Below are positions 1-9,634 of a DNA stretch of 10,743 nucleotides, piece by piece (within the stretch, counting starts at the first letter, position 1; each line of letters opens with the position of its first letter). The notes under the pieces are model-generated. The model saw only the letters and a program-made list of their open reading frames with translations, searched no databases and was not told the origin of the DNA. Source of the stretch: Smittium culicis (taxonomy: Eukaryota; Kickxellomycota; Harpellomycetes; Harpellales; Legeriomycetaceae); assembly GCA_001970855.1 (NCBI GenBank), contig LSSN01003656.1, positions 1-10,743 on the forward strand, read 5' to 3'. Both the position numbers and the translations under genes were made by a program.

Positions 1-1359
1 CCACTAACTCCTGCTGAAAGTCATCATAGGAATAGTATTAGCAGCATTGCTAGCAATAGCAATAACATGTACAGCTCAAACACTAATACCCACAATGCAA
101 ACAATAACCCTAATAATGAAAATCAAGTAAATATTAGTCAAGTTCATCCCAATAGCGGCTACAGAGATTTGTCTTACCAAAATAACGGCTATATGTATCA
201 GCAAAACAATGATGCAATTCAAAATATCCCATATAATAACCACGCTTCTTACCACTACCTCCAGAATCCTAACAATCAAGGAATGCCTAGAAGAGATAGC
301 GACTCTCGCAACGAAAACCAGTTGGAAAGAAATAACCGTAACGATATCGCTGTAAGCAATAACCACAACTCTTTGAGTGGCGGTGCTGACAATAGCAGCA
401 ATTCAAACAATAAATTTCAACCACCTAACAACGCTTACCCTAACTATGGTCAACCACACACAGACCAAAGCTACAATAATATCAATCCTAACAATAAATA
501 CATGTACAATAACCCCAATTTATCTTATAACGATAACAGTAACGTTAATAAAGTTTTGCCTAGCTCGACTATTAAAAATGATCCTGTAAACCCCATTCCA
601 CTGGCGCCCTCTCTATCCTCTAAACCTATACCTGTGGTCCCAAATATAGCTACCAATAACAATAGCGGTCACCACTATGATAGAGCGCCTGAACATATCT
701 ATAACTCTGGAAACTTTAGTAAAATTTTACCCGAAAACCAAAAAACTGGTATGATAAATAACAATCCCTCCAATTATAATACACAAACGAATCAGTACCA
801 GTACCAATATCAGCAGGATAACTCTATCGGCACTAAACTTCCGATCCAACCAAATGTATACCCCATCGCCAACAATAATGACCAAGAAACCCACCCAATT
901 AATCAGTACCCCCAAGGAAGCAGTGGTAACCATCAATTTGCTCAACCACACACTTCTACTGGAGTTGCCCCAAGATCTCGGTTAAATTCATTTGCCGATA
1001 CTGGCCAACAAAGAATAAATGAACCTGGGCCTGTAAACTTTTCAAGCTCTGGACCAAATCTTATAAGCCCAAAGTTTTCTAATACTTTACCTAGCCAAGC
1101 TTTACCAATAGCAAGCAATAATAACAACTCGCTTAACCAAAATCCATCAAATAAGCCACATTCTGAATCAGTCGCTCGACCTATACAACCTATCCAGCCG
1201 CACCCAGGAATTGCTCCTTCGCCCCATACTATCAGTCAACCAGTAATCAAAAGCAGTACTTTCATGTACCAGCATCAACCAATCACCGCTAAACATCATG
1301 CTACAAACTTAAAATCTAAAAATCAACAATCTGGCTCCAAAAAAGAAAAAAAAGCATAA
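1..1359 (+). CDS. C-terminal part of an Asn/Gln-rich, prion-like low-complexity protein (5' partial)
   Basis: I do not recognise this gene. The frame is open from base 1 (the first codons read PLTPAESHHRNSISSIAS) and ends at TAA 1357-1359, giving 452 visible residues. The Met at 67 sits inside sequence of the same N/S-rich character, so it is probably not the start, and any folded domain lies upstream. I see no Cys or Trp, no membrane segment and no known domain. Residues of roughly 23-290 are rich in Asn, Tyr and Gln, with a QYQYQYQQ run at 265-272. Roughly 300-420 is richer in Pro and Ser, with PIQPIQP at 394-400. The tail is Lys-rich and ends KKEKKA. RRDS at 97-100 fits the PKA consensus, and RSRLNS at 325-330 fits an RxRxxS basophilic kinase site. 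Such tails occur in fungal and amoebal RNA-binding, transcription and signalling proteins, so the role is not assignable. A/C-rich codons (AAC, CAA, CCT) set it apart from the DNA downstream. Coding status is well supported; function is not. Confidence 0.88.
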   Translation, partial: PLTPAESHHRNSISSIASNSNNMYSSNTNTHNANNNPNNENQVNISQVHPNSGYRDLSYQNNGYMYQQNNDAIQNIPYNNHASYHYLQNPNNQGMPRRDSDSRNENQLERNNRNDIAVSNNHNSLSGGADNSSNSNNKFQPPNNAYPNYGQPHTDQSYNNINPNNKYMYNNPNLSYNDNSNVNKVLPSSTIKNDPVNPIPLAPSLSSKPIPVVPNIATNNNSGHHYDRAPEHIYNSGNFSKILPENQKTGMINNNPSNYNTQTNQYQYQYQQDNSIGTKLPIQPNVYPIANNNDQETHPINQYPQGSSGNHQFAQPHTSTGVAPRSRLNSFADTGQQRINEPGPVNFSSSGPNLISPKFSNTLPSQALPIASNNNNSLNQNPSNKPHSESVARPIQPIQPHPGIAPSPHTISQPVIKSSTFMYQHQPITAKHHATNLKSKNQQSGSKKEKKA

Positions 1360-1499
1360 CTCCAGCTTTCCCACCATAAGTTCCAAAATAACCTTCCTTT
1401 TACTTTAGTTTATTTTTCCATTACAACACTATAGAATTACTTTTAAATTTTGAATTCATATCTTTAGCATAATATCTCCTTGAATTTTGTCTGCCTTTC

Positions 1500-1510
1500 T
1501 TTTTTTTTTT
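1500..1510. repeat. Poly-T run (11 T)
   Basis: An uninterrupted run of 11 T lies about 140 bases after the stop codon. It may be part of the 3' untranslated region or just a homopolymer of the AT-rich background. In an AT-rich genome it is not evidence of a specific terminator. Confidence 0.8.
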
Positions 1511-1605
1511 CCTATCAATTTTTGATATATTTCTTAATGCATTAATTTATGTATAATACTTTTTCTTTAATCATCGCAGAGTTTTTTTTCCAACATTTAT
1601 AAAAA

Positions 1606-1611
1606 AATAAA
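1606..1611 (+). promoter_or_regulatory. Candidate polyadenylation signal AATAAA
   Basis: An AATAAA hexamer lies about 247 bases downstream of the TAA at 1357-1359. The position suits a polyadenylation signal for the Asn-rich gene. The hexamer is common by chance in sequence this AT-rich, so the call rests on position alone. Confidence 0.25.
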
Positions 1612-2138
1612 TTTCAATAGACTTTAATAAAATTGATTCGTTTTAATTAAGATATATTATTACCGCTTTAGTTATTTGATCTGCTCACCCATTTTTACCT
1701 TAAAGAAATTATTAGCCTATCTATACGTTTACATTTCAGCTCATATGGAAAAAATCTTCAAAATAATATGCTTTTGAATTGGCTTGAAGGTGGCCAAGAT
1801 TTTTTGTGGAAAGTGTATTTTTTTTTTCATTGCTAAATTTAATACAATTTATATTTGATACAAATAAAATGAACAGTTTTATTAAAATTTTAATCTAACC
1901 AGGCCCAAAATGTTTTTGACTATATTAAATTGGGTTTTTAAATAGAGAATGAATAAAAATAACAAACATATAGCAAGCAGTTCAATTTATTGATGCTTTA
2001 CTATTAATTTTTTTATACGAATTTAAATACAATTTTTTCGTTGGTAATTCTCCTCTCAATTTGCAAAAAATTTTGATAAAATTTTACTACTAATAATTTA
2101 ATCTCTAAATGACACTAATTCTGTTGTATTTTATATCG

Positions 2139-2156
2139 AAAAAAAAAAAAAAAAAA
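2139..2156. repeat. Poly-A run (18 A), longest homopolymer in the window
   Basis: Eighteen consecutive A follow TATATCG. It could be a simple slippage tract or the poly-A end of an old retroposed sequence. I see no flanking target-site duplication, so a simple homopolymer is the safer reading. Confidence 0.9.
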
Positions 2157-2246
2157 TTCCTTGAACCTAATAAGTAATTTTTTTTTGTAACTGTTATTTA
2201 GATCATAAATCAAAAATTAATTATTTGAATAACGGAATTCACTCCC

Positions 2247-2259
2247 AAAAAAAAAAAAA
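2247..2259. repeat. Poly-A run (13 A)
   Basis: Thirteen consecutive A follow ACTCCC, about 90 bases after the 18-A run. Nothing else marks it as more than a homopolymer. Confidence 0.85.
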
Positions 2260-2650
2260 GTATTAGTTATAATTGACAAGAAGATTCCTATCGCATTTAA
2301 ACTTTTTAAAGAATATTTTAAAAAATTTCTTTTATTTTCTAGCCAATATATAAATTACTATAATGTTTGTGATTATTTAAAATTGTTGAAGGCATGTATC
2401 AGCATTTAATAGAAATTACTAAGCGATTGAATGACCAGTTCAAATATGAATAATTTGAATTTGAAATGTAAAGCAATTTAGAAAGCCGTTTTCATAATGT
2501 GTAAAAATATTTTAATTTATAAAGCTATAATTTTAAAAGCGTTTATGAAGTTTATATCAATCTAACACTTGTTATGATGTAGAGATTTCTATATTTACTC
2601 ATTATTTAATTTTAAAAAATTAGCTTTATTCTATACCAACACTATATTAA

Positions 2651-2676
2651 TATTTTTATTTTTATTTTTATTTTAT
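2651..2676. repeat. TATTTT hexamer microsatellite
   Basis: Single A bases are spaced by three runs of five T and then one of four T, giving about four copies of a TATTTT-type unit. This is a short, slightly imperfect tandem repeat of the kind common in AT-rich noncoding DNA. Confidence 0.75.
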
Positions 2677-2908
2677 CTGCCATATAAACGTGTTCTTAAT
2701 AATATTCAAAGGTAATTTTCTTGAAAATATATAGCTTGTCAATAGAATTCGCTACCAAGTTGTTTAAATAATCAAAATTCATGTTGTAAATTTGTAATAA
2801 AAATACATTTTAGATTGAGGCTTGAACATCTATTGCACAAGTATTATTTGAAATAATAATTAAAAGTTTTAATACAATATTATTAATTTATCATCTCCCA
2901 ATAAATTC

Positions 2909-2931
2909 AAATATTTTTTAAAAAAATATTT
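2909..2931. repeat. A/T-only inverted repeat, 11-bp arms
   Basis: AAATATTTTTT at 2909-2919 is the exact reverse complement of AAAAAATATTT at 2921-2931, with one central A at 2920. The arms contain no G or C, so the palindrome has little information beyond the base composition. Confidence 0.5.
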
Positions 2932-3126
2932 TAGATATTTATGCCTTAATGGCAAAAAATACTTTAATAATGGTTATAATGAATACCAACTATAATATAT
3001 TATTTTTTATTTATTACAAAAATGAATGTTAATTTCAATAATAAACCCATACAAGATATAAATTAAAAAATTTATCAATATTTTAAATATAATTAAATTA
3101 ATCTTTCTAGAATAGAACTATCTTAT

Positions 3127-3142
3127 TAATAAAATTTTATTA
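3127..3142. repeat. 16-bp A/T palindrome with outer flanking arms
   Basis: TAATAAAATTTTATTA is a perfect 16-bp palindrome. Just outside it, AACTAT at 3116-3121 is complementary to ATAGTT at 3142-3147, so an imperfect hairpin can extend over about 3116-3147. The left side carries about five unpaired extra bases. Confidence 0.5.
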
Positions 3143-5166
3143 TAGTTAAATTACGATGTACTATGAACTTTATAACTAAGGTAAAAATCTTCAATAAAAG
3201 CCGCAAAAGACACTCGGTATATATGCTTTGAAATTATTTGTAAAAATTCTGAAGATAACAATAGAACTATTTCATTATTTCAAAATTATATAAATTGAGT
3301 ATTTATTTTATAGAATTTAGCTATGCATTAAATTTTCTATATAAATATCTGGGCTTTAAATGATATTAATTGTGTGCTAATATTTTTTAGGGATTAAATT
3401 ATGCCTATAAATAAAAGTTTAAAATTTTTTATGCTGCAAGAAAATCTAATACTTGGTTAGAGCATTTGAAAAAATTCATTTTTAATAAGGAAATTTTTTT
3501 AGTACTTTTTTAATTTAAGTTTTATTTATTTGATTATAGTATACTTATTATTTTAATCTAATAATTTTTTTCAAAAGTATATTTAAATGAATTTGGTTTT
3601 TTATTTTTATTTATGGTTTTTGAACCTTATGAATGTAATAATATAAATTCTTCATTTTACTTTGATAAATTTCCTAACTTTAATTTTAATTTTTTATCAA
3701 ACTGCTTAATATAAATTTTTACCATAAAAAAAATCAATTATAATATCTTAACATGAATTTATTTATAGTTGAATATAGAATTTTTTTATTCTATTTTTTT
3801 TATCTATTTGATCTATCTATATTGTTAAATAGAACTTTTATTGATTCGCAATAGCTTCACTGAAATTTATTCTTAAAACTAGCAAGATACTGAAAATTAA
3901 GATAATTTATATTTATTTGGATTAAATGCTTATTAAATTTAATCTAATTTTGTTGCACAAAAAATAGATGTTTTAAATCAATAATTGCGCTTTAATATAT
4001 AAAATTATACATTTACATAAATTATAGATATTTTTGATAAATATAAACTTGAATTGAAGAATATCAAAGTTTTATTAGAATTTCATTAGTTTTAGCTAAA
4101 AATTAATAATCTAAAAGAACTGGGAATTTTTTTATCTTTATTATACAAATAAAGTGTTCTATTAGCATCATAAAATCAAATGAATACTTCCATTAAAAAA
4201 TTTATATAGCGAATTATTTTAATATAATCTCAATAAGCATCGTTTTTAAAACCCCCTTACAATAATTCAACACACTTTATTAAAATAAAAATTTAATATA
4301 AATTCTAAGCTTTTTATTTAATCTATGATATTTCATTATTTATCATCAATTTAAAAAGTATATAAAATATGATATTACGCGTTAGCTCTATAATTTTTGG
4401 CATTATGTATTTTTGATAAAATGTACTTTTCTATCAGCATCCAACTAATATTAATCAATTATTAGCTTTTATGGCATAAAAAATGTTTGTGTACGCCTTA
4501 TATGAACTACATAAGCTAAAAAAAAAGTTCATAGGTTTAAACTTTTTTTATTCTCTCTTAATAATAAATCAATTTTATTAGTCCAAACTTTCTATTATCT
4601 ATGATTATTTTTTCAATTCTAGGTTCAAAAATATTAACATAAAATTTTAACTATACACATATATTATTTTTTCATAATTTTAAATTTTTTATCTCTTTCT
4701 TATAATACATATTACGACTAGTAATATTAAATTTACTTTTTTTTTACTAGTTTGAGATTTTATTATTTTAGATAAACTATTTTTGTAATTAAGAATATTA
4801 ACGATTAGATATATTTTATTTTATAGAGAATTGAGTATTCAGCTAAATGGATTTTTTTTTTCAACATACATGATATATAATTAGATCAATTTTAGTAAAA
4901 GAGTACTTTATTTATATAGTTCACTTTAATATAATATACATATTTGCACAAATTCGCTTATTTTTTTACCAAAATTTTTTTAATAGTTCAAAATTTTCAC
5001 ACGTTTGTTTGCTATTTTTAAATATCTATATTTTTCAGCTAGTATTTTCAAGGTTTTAATTTTTTTTTTGGTATTTTATGTTTTTTACTGTGTTAGTAAT
5101 ATTTCTAAAAGATATTATACTCATTTGTAATATTATAATTAAAATTTGGCGCAAACCAAAGTATTC

Positions 5167-5195
5167 AAAAAAAAAAAACGCTGTATATATATACA
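5167..5195. repeat. Poly-A run next to a TA palindrome
   Basis: Twelve A at 5167-5178 are followed, after CGC, by TGTATATATATACA at 5182-5195, a perfect 14-bp palindrome. It is a local patch of simple sequence with no visible gene nearby. Confidence 0.7.
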
Positions 5196-5404
5196 CCTCA
5201 TTAATAAATTATATGAGATTATTGAAATAAATATATAATATTATGAATCTTGAATGTAAAATAATGATATGCCTCTTTTTTTCTTTTGTATGAGATTTAG
5301 TTGATACAGCAGCTTTACCCTGTTATTTATTCTCCTTAGAAAAATACATTTCAAATTTTGTCGATTATTTTTAAATATACTGCGAATAAACTTGTATTTG
5401 TTAT

Positions 5405-5443
5405 TTCTCGAATAAAAATTATCTGGGAATTTTTTATCGAGAA
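5405..5443. repeat. Inverted repeat / hairpin with G/C-containing arms
   Basis: The 16-base arms are 5405-5420 and 5428-5443. The outer seven bases TTCTCGA pair exactly with TCGAGAA. Two central positions mismatch, and the inner seven bases AAAAATT pair with AATTTTT. The loop is ATCTGGG (5421-5427). Fourteen of sixteen positions pair, and C and G in the arms make it less trivial than the A/T-only palindromes. Its role is unknown. Confidence 0.6.
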
Positions 5444-7052
5444 TTTTAACAGTTTATTAAAGTATTTTATTTTTTTTTTAATCGAAGTATTTTGAATGTT
5501 TACTACATTTTTTCAACTAATTTCGCATTTTATATTCAATCAATAAATATTTTTTAAAAGCGATATTGCTCAAATTTTCTATTTATTTTTTTCAGGCTTT
5601 CGATGTTGATTCATGACAAAATTTGTACAATTTAGCTGTGATCTTTCCTATTTTCTATAATTATCCAGTTTAATTCTGTAATTTTGATTAAATATGAAAT
5701 ATTTCTACACAATAGATAAGTTTTAAGACTAATTATAGATCTAAATAATAAGTAGCTGTTTGAATCTTGAACTTCATAGGTAATACAAAACTAATTATAT
5801 TTCTGAAGTTTATCTAATTATTCGTGAAGAGGCACTATGAATTTTATTATCTTTAAAACTTGTCTTAATTATAAATAATATTCTAAATCATTCTTTTTAT
5901 TTTTATTAGTCATAAAAAACAGTAATATAACTAATTTATAATTGATCAATATTAATTTTAAATCTAATTTTTGTCCTAAAAAATCAAGTACTTTTGTAAT
6001 AAAATGTTTTTATTATTTAGTTTTATTTAAAATTTTTCGCCCTGATAAAATTGATTTTCTTTGTATATAAATTTGTGGAATCGATAAAAAATTTCTTTTT
6101 ATAACCAAAAATTTATTGAAGCTTATATTTTTCGGTAATGGAGAGAATGTGACTTAATTACCTTATTTTTTTTAAATTCATACTTTTTTATCTTTTAATC
6201 TTATGAAAAAATCAACCGGTATATTTGTGTATATTTTTTCTTAATTATTATTTATTTAACCGAGTATGTATCCTATTCACTTTTTATTTTAATAAAACAA
6301 GTCTAGTTTTATAAAAAATTTTTTGTTAACTTCTGAAAAAAATTATAAAATGATCAAAAATAGACCAAAATACTAATTATATATATATTTAAAAACACGA
6401 GGTACTGTTACATAATCAAAAAAATTTTATATTTTAAATTTTTATTTCAATTAATCTAATATATAAGAAAAGTCTTGCATTATCTTTGGATTTATTTTTA
6501 CTATATAAAATATTGATATATTATTGAATAAATGGAATGCTTAATAATAATTAATTTTATTAATAATACCCTAGGCGATTTTTAAATGCTGAATTTGATC
6601 ATAAGATATTCTGGCTCTTCGTTAATTTTTCATCTTTAGTTATCAGTTTAAACCAATTCGATAAATAAAATGATATTAATTCTTGGCTTTAGATATTTTT
6701 TTGTTCACGTTATAAAAAAATAACATATTTTGAGATGTTTCACATGTATTTATTTTTTTATTTTATCATTTAGCGTGTATTTATAGATTTTATGAAGTTT
6801 ATTTTTGCTTAATTGGGCTTTTTTTGGTTATAATTAAATTCTTATATTACTTTAATTAGTATATATTTAAACTGAAAAAATGTTACTACCATAATCGAAT
6901 ATTTGATAAAATTTCATTTACACTCAGATCCATTTTATACCATAAAGATTTAATAAGATTGCTTATATAAACTGAAAATAAAAATTTTTTCAAGCTAAAT
7001 TAGCTTTTAATATTTATTAAAGTATATCTATATTTTTTATCTTATTTTCACC

Positions 7053-7066
7053 TATATATATATATA
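7053..7066. repeat. (TA)7 microsatellite
   Basis: Seven uninterrupted TA units, followed by CATT and then a TGATATCA palindrome at 7070-7077. A shorter TA tract lies at 6378-6388. Confidence 0.75.
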
Positions 7067-7243
7067 CATTGATATCAGCTGTAGAATAATTATAAAACTG
7101 GAAAATTATCATAATATTTATTTAGAATTCAGATTTTACCCTCTAAAAATTGAATTTTTCTGTGATCAGCTTAAATTTACTTTAATATTTTTTACCAGTA
7201 TTTAAATAAATATAATGTATATTCATCACAAATGTAAATCACT

Positions 7244-7304
7244 AATCGATGATTTTTATTATAATTTTAATATAATTTGAATTATACTTTTATGATAATC
7301 GATT
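7244..7304. repeat. Imperfect 61-bp inverted repeat with AATCGAT ends
   Basis: The outer arm AATCGATGAT (7244-7253) matches the reverse complement of ATAATCGATT (7295-7304) at nine of ten positions. The inner arm TATAATT (7260-7266) pairs with AATTATA (7280-7286). Both pairs centre within about one base of each other, near 7273-7274, so they form one coherent but interrupted palindrome. ATCGAT is itself palindromic, so the outer match can also be read as a direct repeat. Confidence 0.45.
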
Positions 7305-8870
7305 TCGCAGTTATTTTTAACCTTTTTTACTTCCTATTTGACTTTATTTATTACATCTTTTCTTCCGTAGCAACATTTTAGAAATTGTAAAAAATTGGTT
7401 TTATATAAATTTTAGCAAGTTTCTTTTTAATATGGGATGGTTTTTCAGTTTTGTAATACAAAAATATATTCCCATTTTTTCTGGTATAACGAGTCCTGAT
7501 TTACCTAGTATTTACTTAGATTTGTTTTTAAATGTTTTTATAGCTTTCTATCTGTTATTATTCGAATCTTTCGATTTTTCTTTTTTCCAAATTATATAAT
7601 TCTGATTCAAATAATTATCTTATTAGCACCTTCAGGTTGACTATTAACTTCATTTTTACCCCAGTTATATATTGAGAAATAATGCTATTTTAAGCTTATA
7701 TTTTGCCTTTTTTCATTTTTCATTGTTTATTCTACTAGATTTTGATTTGCATGCTTGTATTTTGCAGAAAATTATTAAACCATTTCTCACAAATTATTAA
7801 CTTTCTAATTATTTTTTTGATTTTTCATTATTTTAAATTTTATAAGTTTTTCTATTTGGGTAAATGTGTTTAAAAAAGTTTTTAATCTTTTAAACCTTTA
7901 TTAATTATATTAAATCTGTTTAACCAAAATATTTAGTATGATATAAATGTTTTTGACCAATTTATTAGAGCTCTTTTTAATTATTCGAAACCTAATTGAA
8001 TTTTGTTTTCGGGATTAGCATTATAAATTTGATTTTCATCATCTAATTTGAAAGATTCTAAAAATTATACGCCATTAATACATATTATATTTAGCTTTTC
8101 GATGGCAAAATATTGATTTAATATACTTTCTCAAAAATTTATAATTATTTGAAATTATATTTTCTAAAAAACACGTTTAAGATATATTAAATATTTTAAT
8201 TTACATTCATCTCAGTTACTTGAGATATTTTAATAAGCTTACGGTTCTTTGATGGTAATTCCATAATTATTATAGTATTTTATTTTAATTTATAAAATTC
8301 TTTATATTTTCCTATACATATTAATATCTACTTAAATATTCTCGATAAATATTTAAAAATTCGATAAATTGTACAAATTAGTGCTAAAAATTTAATAACA
8401 AAGTAATATATCTTTTAAGAATATTGCTACAAAATAAATGGGTTCTGTTCTATCTTTTTTTTTTGCATGATGTAAAAATTGGAGATTTTTAAATCTATTT
8501 AACCTAAACCTGTTCTAGTGTAGCATATATATGATATATTTTATTAGTTGAGTATATAACCATTTTTCATAGCTCTATTTTCTCGTTAATAATTTTTCTG
8601 GTGATATTTATTTTAATATTATAATCAATCTTTCATTAAATTCGATAATTTGAAATTAAATAATAGATTATAACACCTCAAGTTGTTCCCATATAGTTTC
8701 TATAATTTTAAATGTTTTCATTATGTTTTCAAAAGCTTTGAGAAAATTATACGATAATATGTTTTAGTTTAATAAAAAAAAAATTAAGTTCGAGATGATA
8801 TCAATTGAAGTTGGCTTTAGTGTTTATTTATTTCAGTTTATGACGTTTTTAACCTTAAAATTAGTAATTT

Positions 8871-8887
8871 GGTACTGATATCAGTCC
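8871..8887. repeat. Short palindrome GGtACTGATATCAGTCC
   Basis: ACTGATATCAGT at 8874-8885 is a perfect 12-bp palindrome. GG at 8871-8872 and CC at 8886-8887 extend it to 8-base arms if the T at 8873 is unpaired. It is the most G/C-containing palindrome I found in the AT-rich block. It has the shape of a dimeric protein binding site, but no neighbouring gene supports such a role. Confidence 0.5.
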
Positions 8888-9108
8888 AATATTTATAAAT
8901 CTTTATTATTTTCAGTCAGATTTATTTTTTGCTCGATTTAGTAATAATTAAAAACTTTCTCATCTATATCCAACAGTTCTGTAATAATTTTTTATTATAT
9001 AAAATAATAATAGAAAAGGGTGAAGTCTTAATATATTTACAAATGTTTGTAGTTTTATTGGATTCTTATAATATAGCTGATTTCAAAGAAAAATAGAAGC
9101 TATCAAAC

Positions 9109-9120
9109 AAAAAAAAAAAA
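9109..9120. repeat. Poly-A run (12 A)
   Basis: Twelve consecutive A between ATCAAAC and GCATAAAG. It is treated as a simple homopolymer. Confidence 0.85.
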
Positions 9121-9320
9121 GCATAAAGTAATGAATATTTTTGGAAAAATTTCAGATGCTTTTTTTTTAAGTTCAGAATTGAAATTATAGTATAAAAATG
9201 ATTAAATTTAAATCATGATAGGAAAAATTCTCAATTTACACCCTTCATAATACCAGTTTTTCATTTAATAATTTCTCTTAATTATTTAATTCACTTGATT
9301 CTTAGTGAGTCAAGAAATAT

Positions 9321-9354
9321 TTTACAAATAAAAAATTTGCTTTTTATTTGTAAA
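9321..9354. repeat. Perfect 14-bp stem, 6-base loop hairpin
   Basis: TTTACAAATAAAAA (9321-9334) is the exact reverse complement of TTTTTATTTGTAAA (9341-9354), with loop ATTTGC. Imperfect pairing continues outside, since AATATT occurs at 9316-9321 and again at 9357-9362. This is the longest perfect short-loop hairpin I found here. It could be a structured RNA piece, a cruciform-prone site or a remnant of a hairpin-forming mobile element. None of these is shown. Confidence 0.65.
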
Positions 9355-9634
9355 TAAATATTAATTAAAGTTTTGAGATCTTTATTTCTAAATAAATCTC
9401 CTTATTTTATACCAAATTGGCATCTATTTATTTTACCTTTAATATTATAATCAACTTGATGTTAAGTTTTAAATATAACCTATTACTACTATCAATTTAT
9501 TTATTCACAAATTCGTATATTAATTGAATAATATAATCATATTTCTTGATAAAAATAAAAGAATATCATACACCAGGTAACATTAAATTGCGATTTTTTA
9601 TTAAATAATTCATACCCACTTTTATTAATAGTAT

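Larger units (their letters stand above)
1360..1620 (+). other. Probable 3' untranslated region of the Asn-rich gene
   Basis: The sequence directly after the TAA is pyrimidine-rich and still contains a fair share of C (around 1361-1440). It then slides into the A/T-dominated background by about 1500. This graded change is what a 3' untranslated region followed by intergenic DNA would look like. The right boundary is a guess placed just after the AATAAA at 1606. No open frame of note is present. Confidence 0.4.

Noticed and set aside
76..366. Antisense open frame with a hydrophobic Ile/Val-rich product
   Set aside because: It is the mirror of the Asn-rich gene: AAT and AAC read on the opposite strand as ATT and GTT (Ile, Val). 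Long antisense frames are a by-product of Asn-rich coding.
377..589. Overlapping + strand frame, Thr/Ile-rich
   Set aside because: It is a shifted reading of the Asn-rich codons (AAT/AAC repeats give Thr and Ile in other frames) and has no independent support.
727..1127. Two further antisense frames (727-951 and 942-1127)
   Set aside because: The cause is the same as at 76-366. They overlap a well-supported coding region and show no domain.
4377..4382. ACGCGT, the MluI cell-cycle box of yeast promoters
   Set aside because: It is a single copy with no gene downstream in either direction within reach.
4520..4549. AAAAAAAGTT / AACTTTTTTT hairpin
   Set aside because: The arms are mostly homopolymer A and T, so the pairing is expected from composition.
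4717..4751. ACTAGTAA (4717-4724) and TTACTAGT (4744-4751) as an inverted repeat
   Set aside because: The arms are only 8 bases, much of the match comes from the self-palindromic ACTAGT, and the spacer shows no further pairing.
5074..5084. TTTTATGTTTT, an 11/11 match to the S. cerevisiae origin consensus WTTTAYRTTTW
   Set aside because: About six such matches are expected by chance in a region of this size and composition, and the host may not use this consensus.
8342..8369. Direct repeat TCGATAAAT at 8342-8350 and 8361-8369
   Set aside because: Two copies of nine A/T-rich bases 19 apart, with no third copy and no array, are best explained by chance.
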